Shown one piece after another: positions 17,080 through 25,011 of a stretch of DNA of 64,000 nucleotides. The stretch covers positions 1 to 64,000 of the forward strand of contig NZ_PGSG01000105.1 of NCBI RefSeq assembly GCF_002843305.1, in the 5' to 3' direction. The notes below the pieces were generated by a model. That model was not told the origin of the DNA. It made no database searches and saw only the letters and a program-made list of their open reading frames with translations. Each line of letters begins with the position of its first letter. The stretch's first letter is position 1. The DNA comes from Streptomyces barkulensis. GTDB taxonomy: Bacteria > Actinomycetota > Actinomycetes > Streptomycetales > Streptomycetaceae. Both the position numbers and the translations under genes were made by a program.

Positions 17080-18237
17080 ATGGACAAGACCCTGATCGTC
17101 ACCAACGACTTCCCGCCCCGGCCCGGCGGCATCCAGGCCTTCCTGCACAGCATGGCGCTGCGGCTGGACCCGGAGCGGGTCGTCGTCTACGCCTCGACCT
17201 GGAAGCGCGGCCGGGAGGGCGCCGAGGCCACCGCTCGCTTCGACGCGGAGCAGCCCTTCACCGTCGTGCGCGACTCCACCACCATGCTGCTGCCGACCCC
17301 GCGCGTGACGCGCCGCGCGGTCTCGCTCCTGCGCGAACACGGATGTGCGTCGGTGTGGTTCGGGGCGGCGGCGCCGCTGGGGCTGATGGCCCCCGCGCTG
17401 CGCCGGGCGGGAGCGCGGCGGCTGGTGGCGACCACCCACGGCCACGAGGCCGGCTGGGCCGGGCTGCCGGCCGCCCGGCAGTTGCTGCGGCGCATCGGCG
17501 AGGGCACCGACACCCTCACCTACCTCGGCGAGTACACCCGCTCCCGGATAGCCGCCGCGCTCACCGGCGAGGCGGCGGCGCGGATGGTCCATCTGCCGCC
17601 GGGCGTCGACGAGAAGACCTTCCACCCCGGCTCCGGCGGCGACGCGGTGCGGGAGCGGCTGGGCCTGGCCGGCCGGCCGGTCGTGGTGTGCGTCTCGCGG
17701 CTGGTGCCGCGCAAGGGCCAGGACACCCTCGTCCGCGCCATGCCGCGGATCCTGGCCGAGGTGCCCGACGCGGTGCTGCTGATCGTCGGCGGCGGGCCCT
17801 ACGGGCAGGCGCTGCGGAGGCTGGCCGAGGAGACCGGTGTGGCCGGCTCGGTCCGCTTCACCGGCGCGGTGCCGTGGGAGGAACTGCCCGCCCACTACGG
17901 CGCGGGCGACGTCTTCGCCATGCCCTGCCGCACCCGCCGAGGCGGGCTCGACGTGGAGGGGCTCGGCATCGTCTACCTGGAGGCGTCGGCGACCGGGCTG
18001 CCGGTCGTCGCCGGCGACTCCGGCGGCGCTCCCGACGCCGTGCTGGACGGGGAGACCGGCTGGGTGGTGCGCGGTGGCGCCCCGGGCGGCGAGGCGGCCG
18101 CGGAGACGGCCGACCGCATCGTGAACCTGCTCAAGGACCCCACGCTGCGCCGCCGGATGGGCGAGCGCGGCCGCGAGTGGGTCCAGGAGCGCTGGCGCTG
18201 GGACCTGCTGGCCGAGCGGCTGCGGGCACTGCTCTAG
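17080..18237 (+). CDS. pimB': GT4 glycosyltransferase, PimB'-like
   Basis: Predicted cytoplasmic GDP-mannose-dependent transferase adding a mannose to phosphatidylinositol mannosides, 385 aa. GT-B fold: the N-terminal domain has the acceptor/donor glycine loop PPRPGGIQ (residues 10-17) and the C-terminal domain has SRLVPRKGQD and the GT4 EX7E region in EGLGIVYLEA. Length and motifs match actinobacterial PimB' (Rv2188c type). The gene is followed by a convergent fadD-like gene, the same neighbourhood as in mycobacteria. ATG at 17080 is strongly placed. Substrate is inferred from family and context. Confidence 0.85.
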   Translation: MDKTLIVTNDFPPRPGGIQAFLHSMALRLDPERVVVYASTWKRGREGAEATARFDAEQPFTVVRDSTTMLLPTPRVTRRAVSLLREHGCASVWFGAAAPLGLMAPALRRAGARRLVATTHGHEAGWAGLPAARQLLRRIGEGTDTLTYLGEYTRSRIAAALTGEAAARMVHLPPGVDEKTFHPGSGGDAVRERLGLAGRPVVVCVSRLVPRKGQDTLVRAMPRILAEVPDAVLLIVGGGPYGQALRRLAEETGVAGSVRFTGAVPWEELPAHYGAGDVFAMPCRTRRGGLDVEGLGIVYLEASATGLPVVAGDSGGAPDAVLDGETGWVVRGGAPGGEAAAETADRIVNLLKDPTLRRRMGERGREWVQERWRWDLLAERLRALL

Positions 18238-18317
18238 CGCGTCGGTCTCGGCGGACCGATGGAGCGTGTCCCGCCTTCCGGCCGGGCGGGCCCGCCCCGG
18301 GAAGGGCGGCGAACGCC

Positions 18318-18367
18318 GGACCGCCCCGGTCCGGACGGAAGTCCTTCCGTCCGGACCGGGGCGGTCC
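18318..18367. terminator. Very long perfect hairpin terminator between convergent genes
   Basis: A perfect 23-bp inverted repeat with a GTCC loop, between the PimB'-like gene (stop 18237) and the convergent fadD-like gene (stop 18422). Confidence 0.9.
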
Positions 18368-18421
18368 GTGTGTCCGGCGGCGTCCGCGCAGCCGCGCCAA
18401 GGGCGCGCGGCGGACGCCGCG

Positions 18422-20215
18422 TTACGCGTAGAGCGCCTCGATCTCCTGCGCGAAGTCCTTGGCGACCACACCGCGCTTGAGCTTCATCGAGGGCGTCAGA
18501 TGGCCCGAGTCCTCGGTGAACTGGGCCGACAGAAGGCGGAACTTGCGCACCGACTCCGCACGGGAGACGGCCGCGTTGCCGTCGTCCACCGCCTGCTGGA
18601 CGGCCGCCAGCAGCTCGGGGTCCTCCAGCAACCGCTCCCCGGACAGGCCGGACTTGCCGTGCTCCTCGGCCCAGCGGGGCAGGAACTCCTCGTCCAGCGT
18701 GATCAGCGCGGCGACGAACGGGCGGCCGTCGCCGACCACCATGCACTCGGCGACCAGGGCGTGGGCCCGGATGCGGTCCTCGATGACGGCCGGGGCGACG
18801 TTCTTGCCGCCCGCCGTCACCAGGATCTCCTTCTTGCGGCCGGTGATGGTGAGGTAGCCGTCCTCGTCGAGGGTGCCGATGTCGCCGGTGTGGAACCAGC
18901 CGTCCTCCATCGCCTCGGCGGTGGCGGCCTCGTTGTTCCAGTAGCCGCTGAACAGGTGCTCGCCGCGCAGCAGCACCTCGCCGTCGTCGCCGATGCGGAC
19001 CGTCGAGCCCGGCAGCGGCTGTCCGACCGTGCCGACCTTCGGGCGGTCGTAGGGGTTGAAGGCGGTGGGCGCGCAGGACTCGGTCAGGCCGTAGCCCTCC
19101 AGCACGGTGAAGCCGATGCCGCGGTAGAAGTGCCCCAGCCGCTCGCCCAGCGCCGCGCCGCCGGAGATGGCGTGGGTGGCCCGGCCGCCGAGGACCGCGC
19201 GCAGCTTGCCGTAGACCAGCTTGTCGAAGAGTCTGTGCTTCAGCCTCAGGCCCAGCGAGGGGCCGGAGGCGGTGTCCAGCGCGCGGCTGTAGGCGATCGC
19301 GGTGTCGGCGGCCCGGTCGAAGATCCTCCCCTTGCCCTCGCCCTGCGCCTTGGCCCGCGCCGAGTTGTAGACCTTCTCGAACACCCGGGGCACGCCCAGG
19401 ATCAGCGTCGGGCGGAAACCCGCGAGGTCGTCGGTGAGCTGTTTGATGTCGGGGCTCAGACCGAGCCGGATCGGCGCCATGACGGCGGCGATCTGCACCA
19501 TGCGGCCGAAGACGTGGGCGACCGGCAGGAAGAGCAGCACCGAGCCCTCGCCGGGGACGAACAGCGGCTTGAGCCGCTCGACCACGTTGCCGCAGTCGGC
19601 GAAGAACGCCCGGTGGGACAGGACGCAGCCCTTGGGACGGCCGGTGGTGCCGGAGGTGTAGACGATGGTGGCCGGGGCGTCGGCGCCGGCGGCGCCGCTG
19701 TGCTCGTCCAGGACCGCGTCGGTGATCTGCGTGCCGGAGTCGGCCAGTTTCCGCACCGCGCCGTCGTCGATGATCCACAGGTCCGCCAACTGGGGCAGCC
19801 GGTCGCGCACGGACTCCACCGCGGCGGCGTGGGCGCCGCTCTCCACGACACAGCCGACCGCGCCGGAGTCGGACAGGATCCACTGGATCTGCTCGGGAGA
19901 GCTGGTCTCGTAGATGGGCACGGTCACCGCGCCGGCGCTCCAGACGGCGAAGTCCAGCAGCGTCCACTCGTAGCGGGTGCGCGACATCAGGCCGATCCGG
20001 TCACCGGGGCGCACGCCCGCCGCGATCAGGCCCTTGGCGGCGGCCCGCACCTCCGCCAGGAACTCCCGGGCGGTCAGGTCCTCCCAGCCGCCCTCGGCGT
20101 CCTTGCGGGCGATGACCGGGAGGTCGGGGTGCTGTGCGGCGTTGCGGCGGATGAGATCGGTCAGATTTCCGTCCGCGGGCACCTCGTACAGGGCCGGAAG
20201 GCTGAACTCGCGCAA
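18422..20215 (-). CDS. Long-chain fatty acid-CoA ligase (FadD15-like)
   Basis: AMP-forming acyl-CoA synthetase, 597 aa, family-normal. The adenylate/P-loop motif IVYTSGTTGRPKG lies near residues 190-202, with GYGLTES and the later WFHTGDIGTLDEDGYL and GRKKEI motifs that complete the ANL-superfamily set. The start is TTG at 20215, with GAGGAG about 8 nt upstream. A palindrome (20281-20297) lies 66 nt upstream, a candidate operator. Predicted to activate fatty acids for lipid remodelling. The mycobacterial counterpart in the same context is fadD15; chain-length specificity cannot be read. Confidence 0.92.
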   Translation of the reverse strand: MREFSLPALYEVPADGNLTDLIRRNAAQHPDLPVIARKDAEGGWEDLTAREFLAEVRAAAKGLIAAGVRPGDRIGLMSRTRYEWTLLDFAVWSAGAVTVPIYETSSPEQIQWILSDSGAVGCVVESGAHAAAVESVRDRLPQLADLWIIDDGAVRKLADSGTQITDAVLDEHSGAAGADAPATIVYTSGTTGRPKGCVLSHRAFFADCGNVVERLKPLFVPGEGSVLLFLPVAHVFGRMVQIAAVMAPIRLGLSPDIKQLTDDLAGFRPTLILGVPRVFEKVYNSARAKAQGEGKGRIFDRAADTAIAYSRALDTASGPSLGLRLKHRLFDKLVYGKLRAVLGGRATHAISGGAALGERLGHFYRGIGFTVLEGYGLTESCAPTAFNPYDRPKVGTVGQPLPGSTVRIGDDGEVLLRGEHLFSGYWNNEAATAEAMEDGWFHTGDIGTLDEDGYLTITGRKKEILVTAGGKNVAPAVIEDRIRAHALVAECMVVGDGRPFVAALITLDEEFLPRWAEEHGKSGLSGERLLEDPELLAAVQQAVDDGNAAVSRAESVRKFRLLSAQFTEDSGHLTPSMKLKRGVVAKDFAQEIEALYA

Positions 20216-20280
20216 AACTGATGCTCCTCATCGGCGCCGCCGCGGATCCGCCGGGAAACGGACCTCCGTCGGCTCTGGCC

Positions 20281-20297
20281 CAAGACATACCGTCTTG
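20281..20297. promoter_or_regulatory. Candidate operator upstream of the fadD-like gene
   Basis: CAAGAC-ATACC-GTCTTG, a perfect 6-bp inverted repeat with 5-nt spacer in the divergent region between the fadD-like and metallophosphoesterase genes. The form suits a TetR-type dimer, but no regulator is known. Confidence 0.4.
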
Positions 20298-20483
20298 AGG
20301 GTGGACGGCCACGGACGTTACCCACCAGTACGGGGCTCGGGATAGGGGGTGGCGCCGAGATGTTCGGTGCGTCACACACCACGGGACTGTCACCAGCAGG
20401 GTAGTCCACGCACCCGGCGGCCACGAAGGAGCCGCAGGTCCAGGGGGTGCGCGCGGACCCTCCGCGCGCCGGGGCGCGGGTTC

Positions 20484-20489
20484 TAGGGT
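20484..20489 (+). promoter_or_regulatory. -10 box of a leaderless promoter (metallophosphoesterase)
   Basis: TAGGGT, 6 nt before the ATG at 20496, no Shine-Dalgarno. Confidence 0.6.
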
Positions 20490-20495
20490 GGCCTC

Positions 20496-21257
20496 ATGCG
20501 AGTCCATGTGGTGAGCGACGTACACGGCAACAGCCGGGACCTGGCCGCGGCCGGCGAGGGCGCGGACGCACTGGTCTGCCTGGGCGATCTCGTGCTGTTC
20601 ATCGACTACGCCGACCACACCCGCGGCATCTTCCCCGACCTCTTCGGCGCGGAGAACACCACCCGGTACGTCGAACTGCGCACCGCGCGCCGCTTCGACG
20701 AGGCCCGCGAGCTGTCGGCCCGGCTCTGGGCGGACGTGGACAAGGCGGGGGCGGTGGAGGCGGCCGTGCGCCGCCAGTACGCCGAGCTTTTCGCGGCCTT
20801 CCCCGCCCCCACCTACGCCACCTACGGCAACGTGGACCTCCCCGCGCTGTGGTCCGAGTACGCCGGCGAGGGCACCACCGTCCTGGACGGGCGTACGGCC
20901 GACATCGGCGGCCTGCGCTTCGGCTTCGTCGGCGGCGGGCTGCCCAGCCCGATGCGCACGCCCTTCGAGGTCGACGAGGAGACGTACGCGGCCAAGGTCG
21001 CAGCCCTCGGCGAGGTCGACGTACTGTGCTCCCACATCCCGCCCCTGGTGCCCGAGCTGTGCTACGACACCGTCGCCCGCCGCTTCGAGCGCGGCAGCGA
21101 GGCGCTGCTGGAGGCCGTCCACGCGGTGCGGCCCCGGTACGCCCTCTTCGGCCACGTCCACCAGCCCCTGGTGCGGCGTACGCGGATCGGCCGGACCGAA
21201 TGCGTGAACGTCGGCCACTTCAACGCCACCGGCAGGCCCTGGGTCCTGGAGTGGTGA
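20496..21257 (+). CDS. Calcineurin-like metallophosphoesterase
   Basis: 253 aa with the full dimetal phosphoesterase signature: DVHGN (residues 8-12), GDLV (near 32), GNVD (near 111), a central CSHIPP histidine and GHVHQ near 215. Substrate is not predictable; family members hydrolyse phosphomonoesters, cyclic nucleotides or dinucleotides. There is an insertion of ~55 residues between GDLV and GNVD, rich in Arg/Glu. The ATG is placed by leaderless promoter spacing. Divergent from fadD-like gene; followed after ~150 nt by the SRPBCC gene. Confidence 0.88.
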   Translation: MRVHVVSDVHGNSRDLAAAGEGADALVCLGDLVLFIDYADHTRGIFPDLFGAENTTRYVELRTARRFDEARELSARLWADVDKAGAVEAAVRRQYAELFAAFPAPTYATYGNVDLPALWSEYAGEGTTVLDGRTADIGGLRFGFVGGGLPSPMRTPFEVDEETYAAKVAALGEVDVLCSHIPPLVPELCYDTVARRFERGSEALLEAVHAVRPRYALFGHVHQPLVRRTRIGRTECVNVGHFNATGRPWVLEW

Positions 21258-21405
21258 CGGCGCCGGGCGGACGGGAACGCGGACGGGAGGGGGAGCACGC
21301 GGGGAGGCGGGGGCGGGCGGGCCGCCGCGTCCGCGCGCGATAGCCTTCCCCCGCAGACGGCGGCGGACCACGAGCCGGGCGCAGCAACGCGGAGGAGCCA
21401 CAGGG

Positions 21406-21855
21406 ATGGCCGAGCACACCAGGTCGAGCATCATCGTCGAGGCGGCACCGGCCGAGGTGATGGAGGTGATCGCCGACTTCGAGCGCTACCCGGAGTGGAC
21501 CGGCGAGGTCAAGGAGGCCGAGGTGCTCTCCACCGACGACCGCGGCCGGGCCGAGCAGGTACGGCTGCTGCTCGACGCCGGGGCCATCCGGGACGAGCAC
21601 ACCCTCGCCTACGAGTGGGCCGGTCCCGAGGAGGTCCGCTGGTCCCTGGTGAGGTCGCAGATGCTGCGCACCCTGGACGGCGTGTACCGCCTGCGGGCCC
21701 TCGACGACGGCAGCCGCACCGAGGTGACCTACCAGCTCACCGTGGACGTGAAGATCCCCATGCTCGGCATGATCAAGCGCAAGGCCGAGAAGGTCATCAT
21801 CGACCGTGCTCTGGACGGGCTGAAGAAGCGCGTCGAGAGCGGCGCCAAGTCCTGA
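21406..21855 (+). CDS. SRPBCC (START-like) family protein
   Basis: 149 aa, single START/Bet v1-like hydrophobic-ligand-binding domain (polyketide cyclase/dehydrase family). Typical features are the early phrase IVEAAPAEVMEVIADFERYPEW and a long amphipathic C-terminal helix. GGAGGAG lies 10-16 nt before the ATG. The ArsA-like gene starts 3 nt after its stop, so the two form an operon; the same pair occurs next to fadD15/pimB' in mycobacteria (Rv2185c-Rv2184c), suggesting a lipid-related function. No ligand can be named. Confidence 0.88.
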   Translation: MAEHTRSSIIVEAAPAEVMEVIADFERYPEWTGEVKEAEVLSTDDRGRAEQVRLLLDAGAIRDEHTLAYEWAGPEEVRWSLVRSQMLRTLDGVYRLRALDDGSRTEVTYQLTVDVKIPMLGMIKRKAEKVIIDRALDGLKKRVESGAKS

Positions 21856-21857
21856 GC

Positions 21858-23174
21858 GTGGAGGGCACCCGGACGCGCACGGTCCTGGTCACCGGCGGCG
21901 GGGGCAGCGGACGCACCACCGTCGCGGCCGCCACCGCGCTGGCGGCGGCCGGAAGCGGCCGCCGCACCCTGCTGCTCAGCGCCGAGGACCCGGCGCTGCT
22001 GGGGGCGCTGTTCGGCACGGACGGCGCGGACGGCACGGACGGCGCGGGCGGGGAGGGCGGGGAGGGGGCCTCCCGCGAGGTCGCGCCCGGCCTGGTCCTG
22101 TCCCGTCTCGACTCCGGCGCCGACTTCCGGGCCCGTGCCGTGGCCCTCCAGGAGCGCGCCCGCTCCGCCCTGGACCTGCTGGGCGCTGAGCCGCTGGACG
22201 ACGACGAGCTGGCCGAGCCGCCCGGAGCCGACGCCTTCGCCCTGCTGCGCGCCCTGCGCTCGGCGCACGACCCGGCCGCGCACGACCCGGCCGCGCACGA
22301 CCCCGCCGGGGGAGGTCCGTACGACCTGGTCGTGGCCGACATGCCGCCGGTCGGGCCGGCCGTGCGCACCCTGGCGCTGCCCGAGCACACCCGGCGCTGG
22401 CTGCGGCGGCTGCTGCCGCCCGAGCGGCAGGCCGCCCGTGCGCTGCGGCCGGTGCTGGCCCAGCTCGCCGGGGTGCCGATGCCCGCCCGCTCGCTCTACG
22501 AGGCCGCCGGCCGGCTGGACCGCGAACTCGCCGCCGTACAGGCGGTGGTCGAGTCGCCGGGGACGACCGTGCGGCTGGTCGTCGAGCCCGGCCCCGCCGC
22601 CGTCCGTGCGCTGCGCGCCGCCCGGGCCGGACTCGCGCTGCACGGCCTGGCGCCGGACGCCGTGGTCGCCAACCGGCTGCTGCCCACCGCCTCGCCCGAC
22701 CCCTGGCTGGCGGGCCTGGCGTCCCGCCAGCAGGAGGCGCTCAAGGAACTGCTGGACGACTGCCCGTCCGGCCCGGCGGCCGTGTGCGAGCTGCCGCACC
22801 TGGGGCGGGAGCCGCAGGGCGCGGCCGACCTCGGCGAACTGGCGGAGCGGCTCCCGCCGCCCGGCCCGCCGCCCGGCTTCCCGCCCGGAGCCGCCCCGGG
22901 CGGGGACCGGGCCGAGGGCCCGTGGGCGGTGGAGGACCGGCTGGCGGACGAGGGCGTCCTGCTGTGGCGGCTGCCGCTGCCCGGCGCCGTCCGCGAGACG
23001 CTGTCCCTGGTGCGCCGCGGCGACGAGGTCGTCGTCACCACCGGGCCGTTCCGCCGGGTGCTGCCGCTGCCCGCCGCGCTGTGCCGCTGCGCGGTGGCCG
23101 GCGCCCGGCTGGCCGACGGCGAGCTGACGGTGCGCTTCGAGCCCGAGCCCGGGCTGTGGCCCGCGCGGGACTGA
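21858..23174 (+). CDS. ArsA/GET3-like ATPase (degenerate P-loop)
   Basis: 438 aa, anion-transporting-ATPase-like fold. The N-terminal glycine loop reads GGGGSGRTT (residues ~13-21); the usual P-loop Lys is an Arg, and the signature Lys of deviant Walker A motifs is also missing. A later DMPPVGPAVRTLALPEHTR corresponds to the switch region of ArsA. Two low-complexity inserts interrupt it: a Gly/Asp-rich segment near residue 55-72 and a triple AHDPA repeat near 135-150. GTG at 21858 is 3 nt after the SRPBCC stop. Membrane-protein or lipid-linked sorting is possible, but ATPase activity is doubtful without the Lys. Confidence 0.8.
   Translation: MEGTRTRTVLVTGGGGSGRTTVAAATALAAAGSGRRTLLLSAEDPALLGALFGTDGADGTDGAGGEGGEGASREVAPGLVLSRLDSGADFRARAVALQERARSALDLLGAEPLDDDELAEPPGADAFALLRALRSAHDPAAHDPAAHDPAGGGPYDLVVADMPPVGPAVRTLALPEHTRRWLRRLLPPERQAARALRPVLAQLAGVPMPARSLYEAAGRLDRELAAVQAVVESPGTTVRLVVEPGPAAVRALRAARAGLALHGLAPDAVVANRLLPTASPDPWLAGLASRQQEALKELLDDCPSGPAAVCELPHLGREPQGAADLGELAERLPPPGPPPGFPPGAAPGGDRAEGPWAVEDRLADEGVLLWRLPLPGAVRETLSLVRRGDEVVVTTGPFRRVLPLPAALCRCAVAGARLADGELTVRFEPEPGLWPARD
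22263..22307 (+). repeat. Triple 15-bp in-frame repeat (AHDPA)
   Basis: GCGCACGACCCGGCC occurs twice perfectly and once with one change, in the middle of the ArsA-like gene. Confidence 0.9.
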
Positions 23175-23192
23175 CCGAGGGAGCCCGTCCGA

Positions 23193-23216
23193 CGCCCCGG
23201 GCGCCGCCGGGGCGTT
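23193..23216 (+). terminator. Possible terminator after the SRPBCC-ArsA operon
   Basis: ACGCCCCG and CGGGGCGT form an 8-bp stem with an 8-nt loop, 18 nt after the stop. A TAACGT box (23221-23226) right after it may be the promoter of the next gene. Confidence 0.5.
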
Positions 23217-23316
23217 CGGGTAACGTCGAGGAGGAGGGACCGCCCGCCGGGCGCCCCTCCGCCACACGCCGCGGACCGCCGCGGCCCCGCCGCAGCCACC
23301 GCCCCAGGAGCCCGCC

Positions 23317-23877
23317 ATGAGCGATGCCACCGAGCGCCCCTCCCACGACGCGGACCCGGGGGCCGATTCCGATGCCTGGGCCACCGCCTGCGAGGAGGAC
23401 CTCGCCGCCGAGCGCGAGCGCCGCCGCGAGCGGTACGGGACTCCGCCCGGGAGCGCCGCCGAGGAACTGCTCAAGCTGGCCGAGGCGGTCACGGGGAAGC
23501 TCGCCGAACTCGGAGGGCCGCTGGCCGGCCCCGCCGCCCGGGGCGCGGTGCGGCAGTTCGCCCAGTTCGCCGACCGCGCCAGAGCGGCGGTGGAACCCGT
23601 CGTCGAACGCAACCCGGAGGTCTTCGACCACCTCGCCGCCGCGGGCGGCGAGCTGCTGGCCGCCTACCGCGCCGCGGTGACGGACCAGGAGGGGCGCTGG
23701 ACCCGTGCGGGAGCGGGCGGCGGCGCGGCGGAGGACGGAGGCGAAGCCCGGGACGGGAAGGACGGGAAGGACGGGAAGGACGGGAAGGACGGGAAGGACG
23801 GGAGAGACCGGGGAGAGAAGGGCAAGGGCGGCGAGGGGGAGGGCCCCGCAGGGTCCCAGCGGATCGACCTCGACTGA
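23317..23877 (+). CDS. DUF5304-type hypothetical protein
   Basis: 186 aa, acidic/charged, no signal peptide or membrane segment. The conserved core (about residues 45-115) has a helical, Ala-rich pattern; the N-terminus is acidic and the C-terminus is a low-complexity tail of GKD repeats then Gly/Glu/Lys. ATG at 23317 has CAGGAG 8-13 nt upstream. It follows the ArsA-like gene as Rv2183c does in mycobacteria. Function unknown. Confidence 0.75.
   Translation: MSDATERPSHDADPGADSDAWATACEEDLAAERERRRERYGTPPGSAAEELLKLAEAVTGKLAELGGPLAGPAARGAVRQFAQFADRARAAVEPVVERNPEVFDHLAAAGGELLAAYRAAVTDQEGRWTRAGAGGGAAEDGGEARDGKDGKDGKDGKDGKDGRDRGEKGKGGEGEGPAGSQRIDLD
23752..23805 (+). repeat. GACGGGAAG 9-bp tandem repeat in coding sequence
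   Basis: Five perfect copies and a sixth degenerate copy, encoding Asp-Gly-Lys, in the C-terminal tail of the DUF5304 protein. Confidence 0.95.
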
Positions 23878-23896
23878 CCTCCGCTCCGGCTCCCGC

Positions 23897-23917
23897 CCCG
23901 GCCGGAACCCGGCCGGG
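23897..23917 (+). terminator. Terminator after the DUF5304 gene
   Basis: CCCGGCCGG and its complement form a 9-bp stem with a 3-nt loop, 19 nt after the stop. Confidence 0.6.
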
Positions 23918-24051
23918 AACGCTTCGGATGCCGTTCGGACAGTGTTCAGACCTTGTACGGACCGGGTTGGGTTTCGCAGTCGGTCCGTTCAAGCCTCCGC
24001 CCTCCGGTACGGTTGTGCACAGCGGGGATCGACCGAGTAACTGAGGGACAC

Positions 24052-24993
24052 ATGGGACTCACCATCGGCGTCGACATCGGCGGTACGAAGATCGCGGCCG
24101 GCGTGGTCGACGAAGAGGGCGCGATCCTCGAAACCAGCACGGTGCCCACCCCGTCCACCGCCGAGGGCGTCATCGACGCCATCGCGGAGGCGGTCCGCAC
24201 CGTCAGCACCGGGCACGAGATCGAGGCGGTCGGCATCGGCGCCGCCGGCTACGTCGACGACAAGCGGGCCACCGTCCTGTTCGCCCCCAACATCAAGTGG
24301 CGCAACGAGCCGCTCAAGGACAAGGTCGAACAGCGCGTCGGCCTCCCGGTCGTCGTCGAGAACGACGCCAACGCCGCGGCCTGGGGCGAGTACCGCTTCG
24401 GCGCCGGCCAGGGCCACGACGACGTCGTGTGCATCACGCTCGGCACCGGACTGGGCGGCGGCATCATCATCGGCGGGAGGCTCCACCGCGGACGGTTCGG
24501 CGTCGCGGCGGAGTTCGGCCACGTCCGGGTCGTGCCCGACGGCCTGCTGTGCGGCTGCGGCAGCCAGGGCTGCTGGGAGCAGTACGCCTCGGGCCGCGCC
24601 CTGGTCCGCTACGCCCGCCAGCGCGCCAACGCCACCCCCGAGAACGCGAAGATCCTGCTCGCCCTGGGCGACGGGACCCCGGAGGGCATCGAGGGCCGGC
24701 ACATCAGCCAGGCCGCCCGGAAGGGCTGCCCGGTGGCCGTCGACTCCTTCCGCGAGCTGGCCCGCTGGGCCGGAGCGGGACTGGCCGACCTGGCCTCCCT
24801 CTTCGACCCCGCCGCGTTCATCGTCGGCGGCGGCGTCTCGGACGAGGGCGACCTCGTCCTCGAACCGATCCGCAAGTCCTTCCGCCGCTGGCTGGTGGGC
24901 AGCCAGTGGCGCCCGCACGCCCAGGTGCTCGCCGCCCAGCTCGGCGGCAGGGCCGGTCTGGTGGGCGCGGCCGACCTGGCCCGCCAGGGCTGA
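24052..24993 (+). CDS. glkA: ROK-family glucokinase
   Basis: Phosphorylates glucose with ATP in the cytoplasm, 313 aa; in streptomycetes GlkA is also central to glucose repression. Motifs: ATP-binding DIGGTK (residues 7-12), GTGLGGGI, the substrate Glu in EFGHVRV and the ROK zinc-binding CGCGSQGCWEQ near residues 162-172. The ATG at 24052 (with GAGGGAC upstream) starts directly at the conserved core; longer reading is possible but unsupported. Monocistronic or linked to the endonuclease gene 18 nt downstream, though a strong hairpin lies early in that gene. Confidence 0.95.
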   Translation: MGLTIGVDIGGTKIAAGVVDEEGAILETSTVPTPSTAEGVIDAIAEAVRTVSTGHEIEAVGIGAAGYVDDKRATVLFAPNIKWRNEPLKDKVEQRVGLPVVVENDANAAAWGEYRFGAGQGHDDVVCITLGTGLGGGIIIGGRLHRGRFGVAAEFGHVRVVPDGLLCGCGSQGCWEQYASGRALVRYARQRANATPENAKILLALGDGTPEGIEGRHISQAARKGCPVAVDSFRELARWAGAGLADLASLFDPAAFIVGGGVSDEGDLVLEPIRKSFRRWLVGSQWRPHAQVLAAQLGGRAGLVGAADLARQG

Positions 24994-25011
24994 CGGTACA
25001 AGGGGACGCGG

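Noticed and set aside
23953..24051. Longer N-terminus for the glucokinase
   Set aside because: The additional residues are not conserved and the ATG at 24052 directly precedes the ROK core with a GAGGGAC site.
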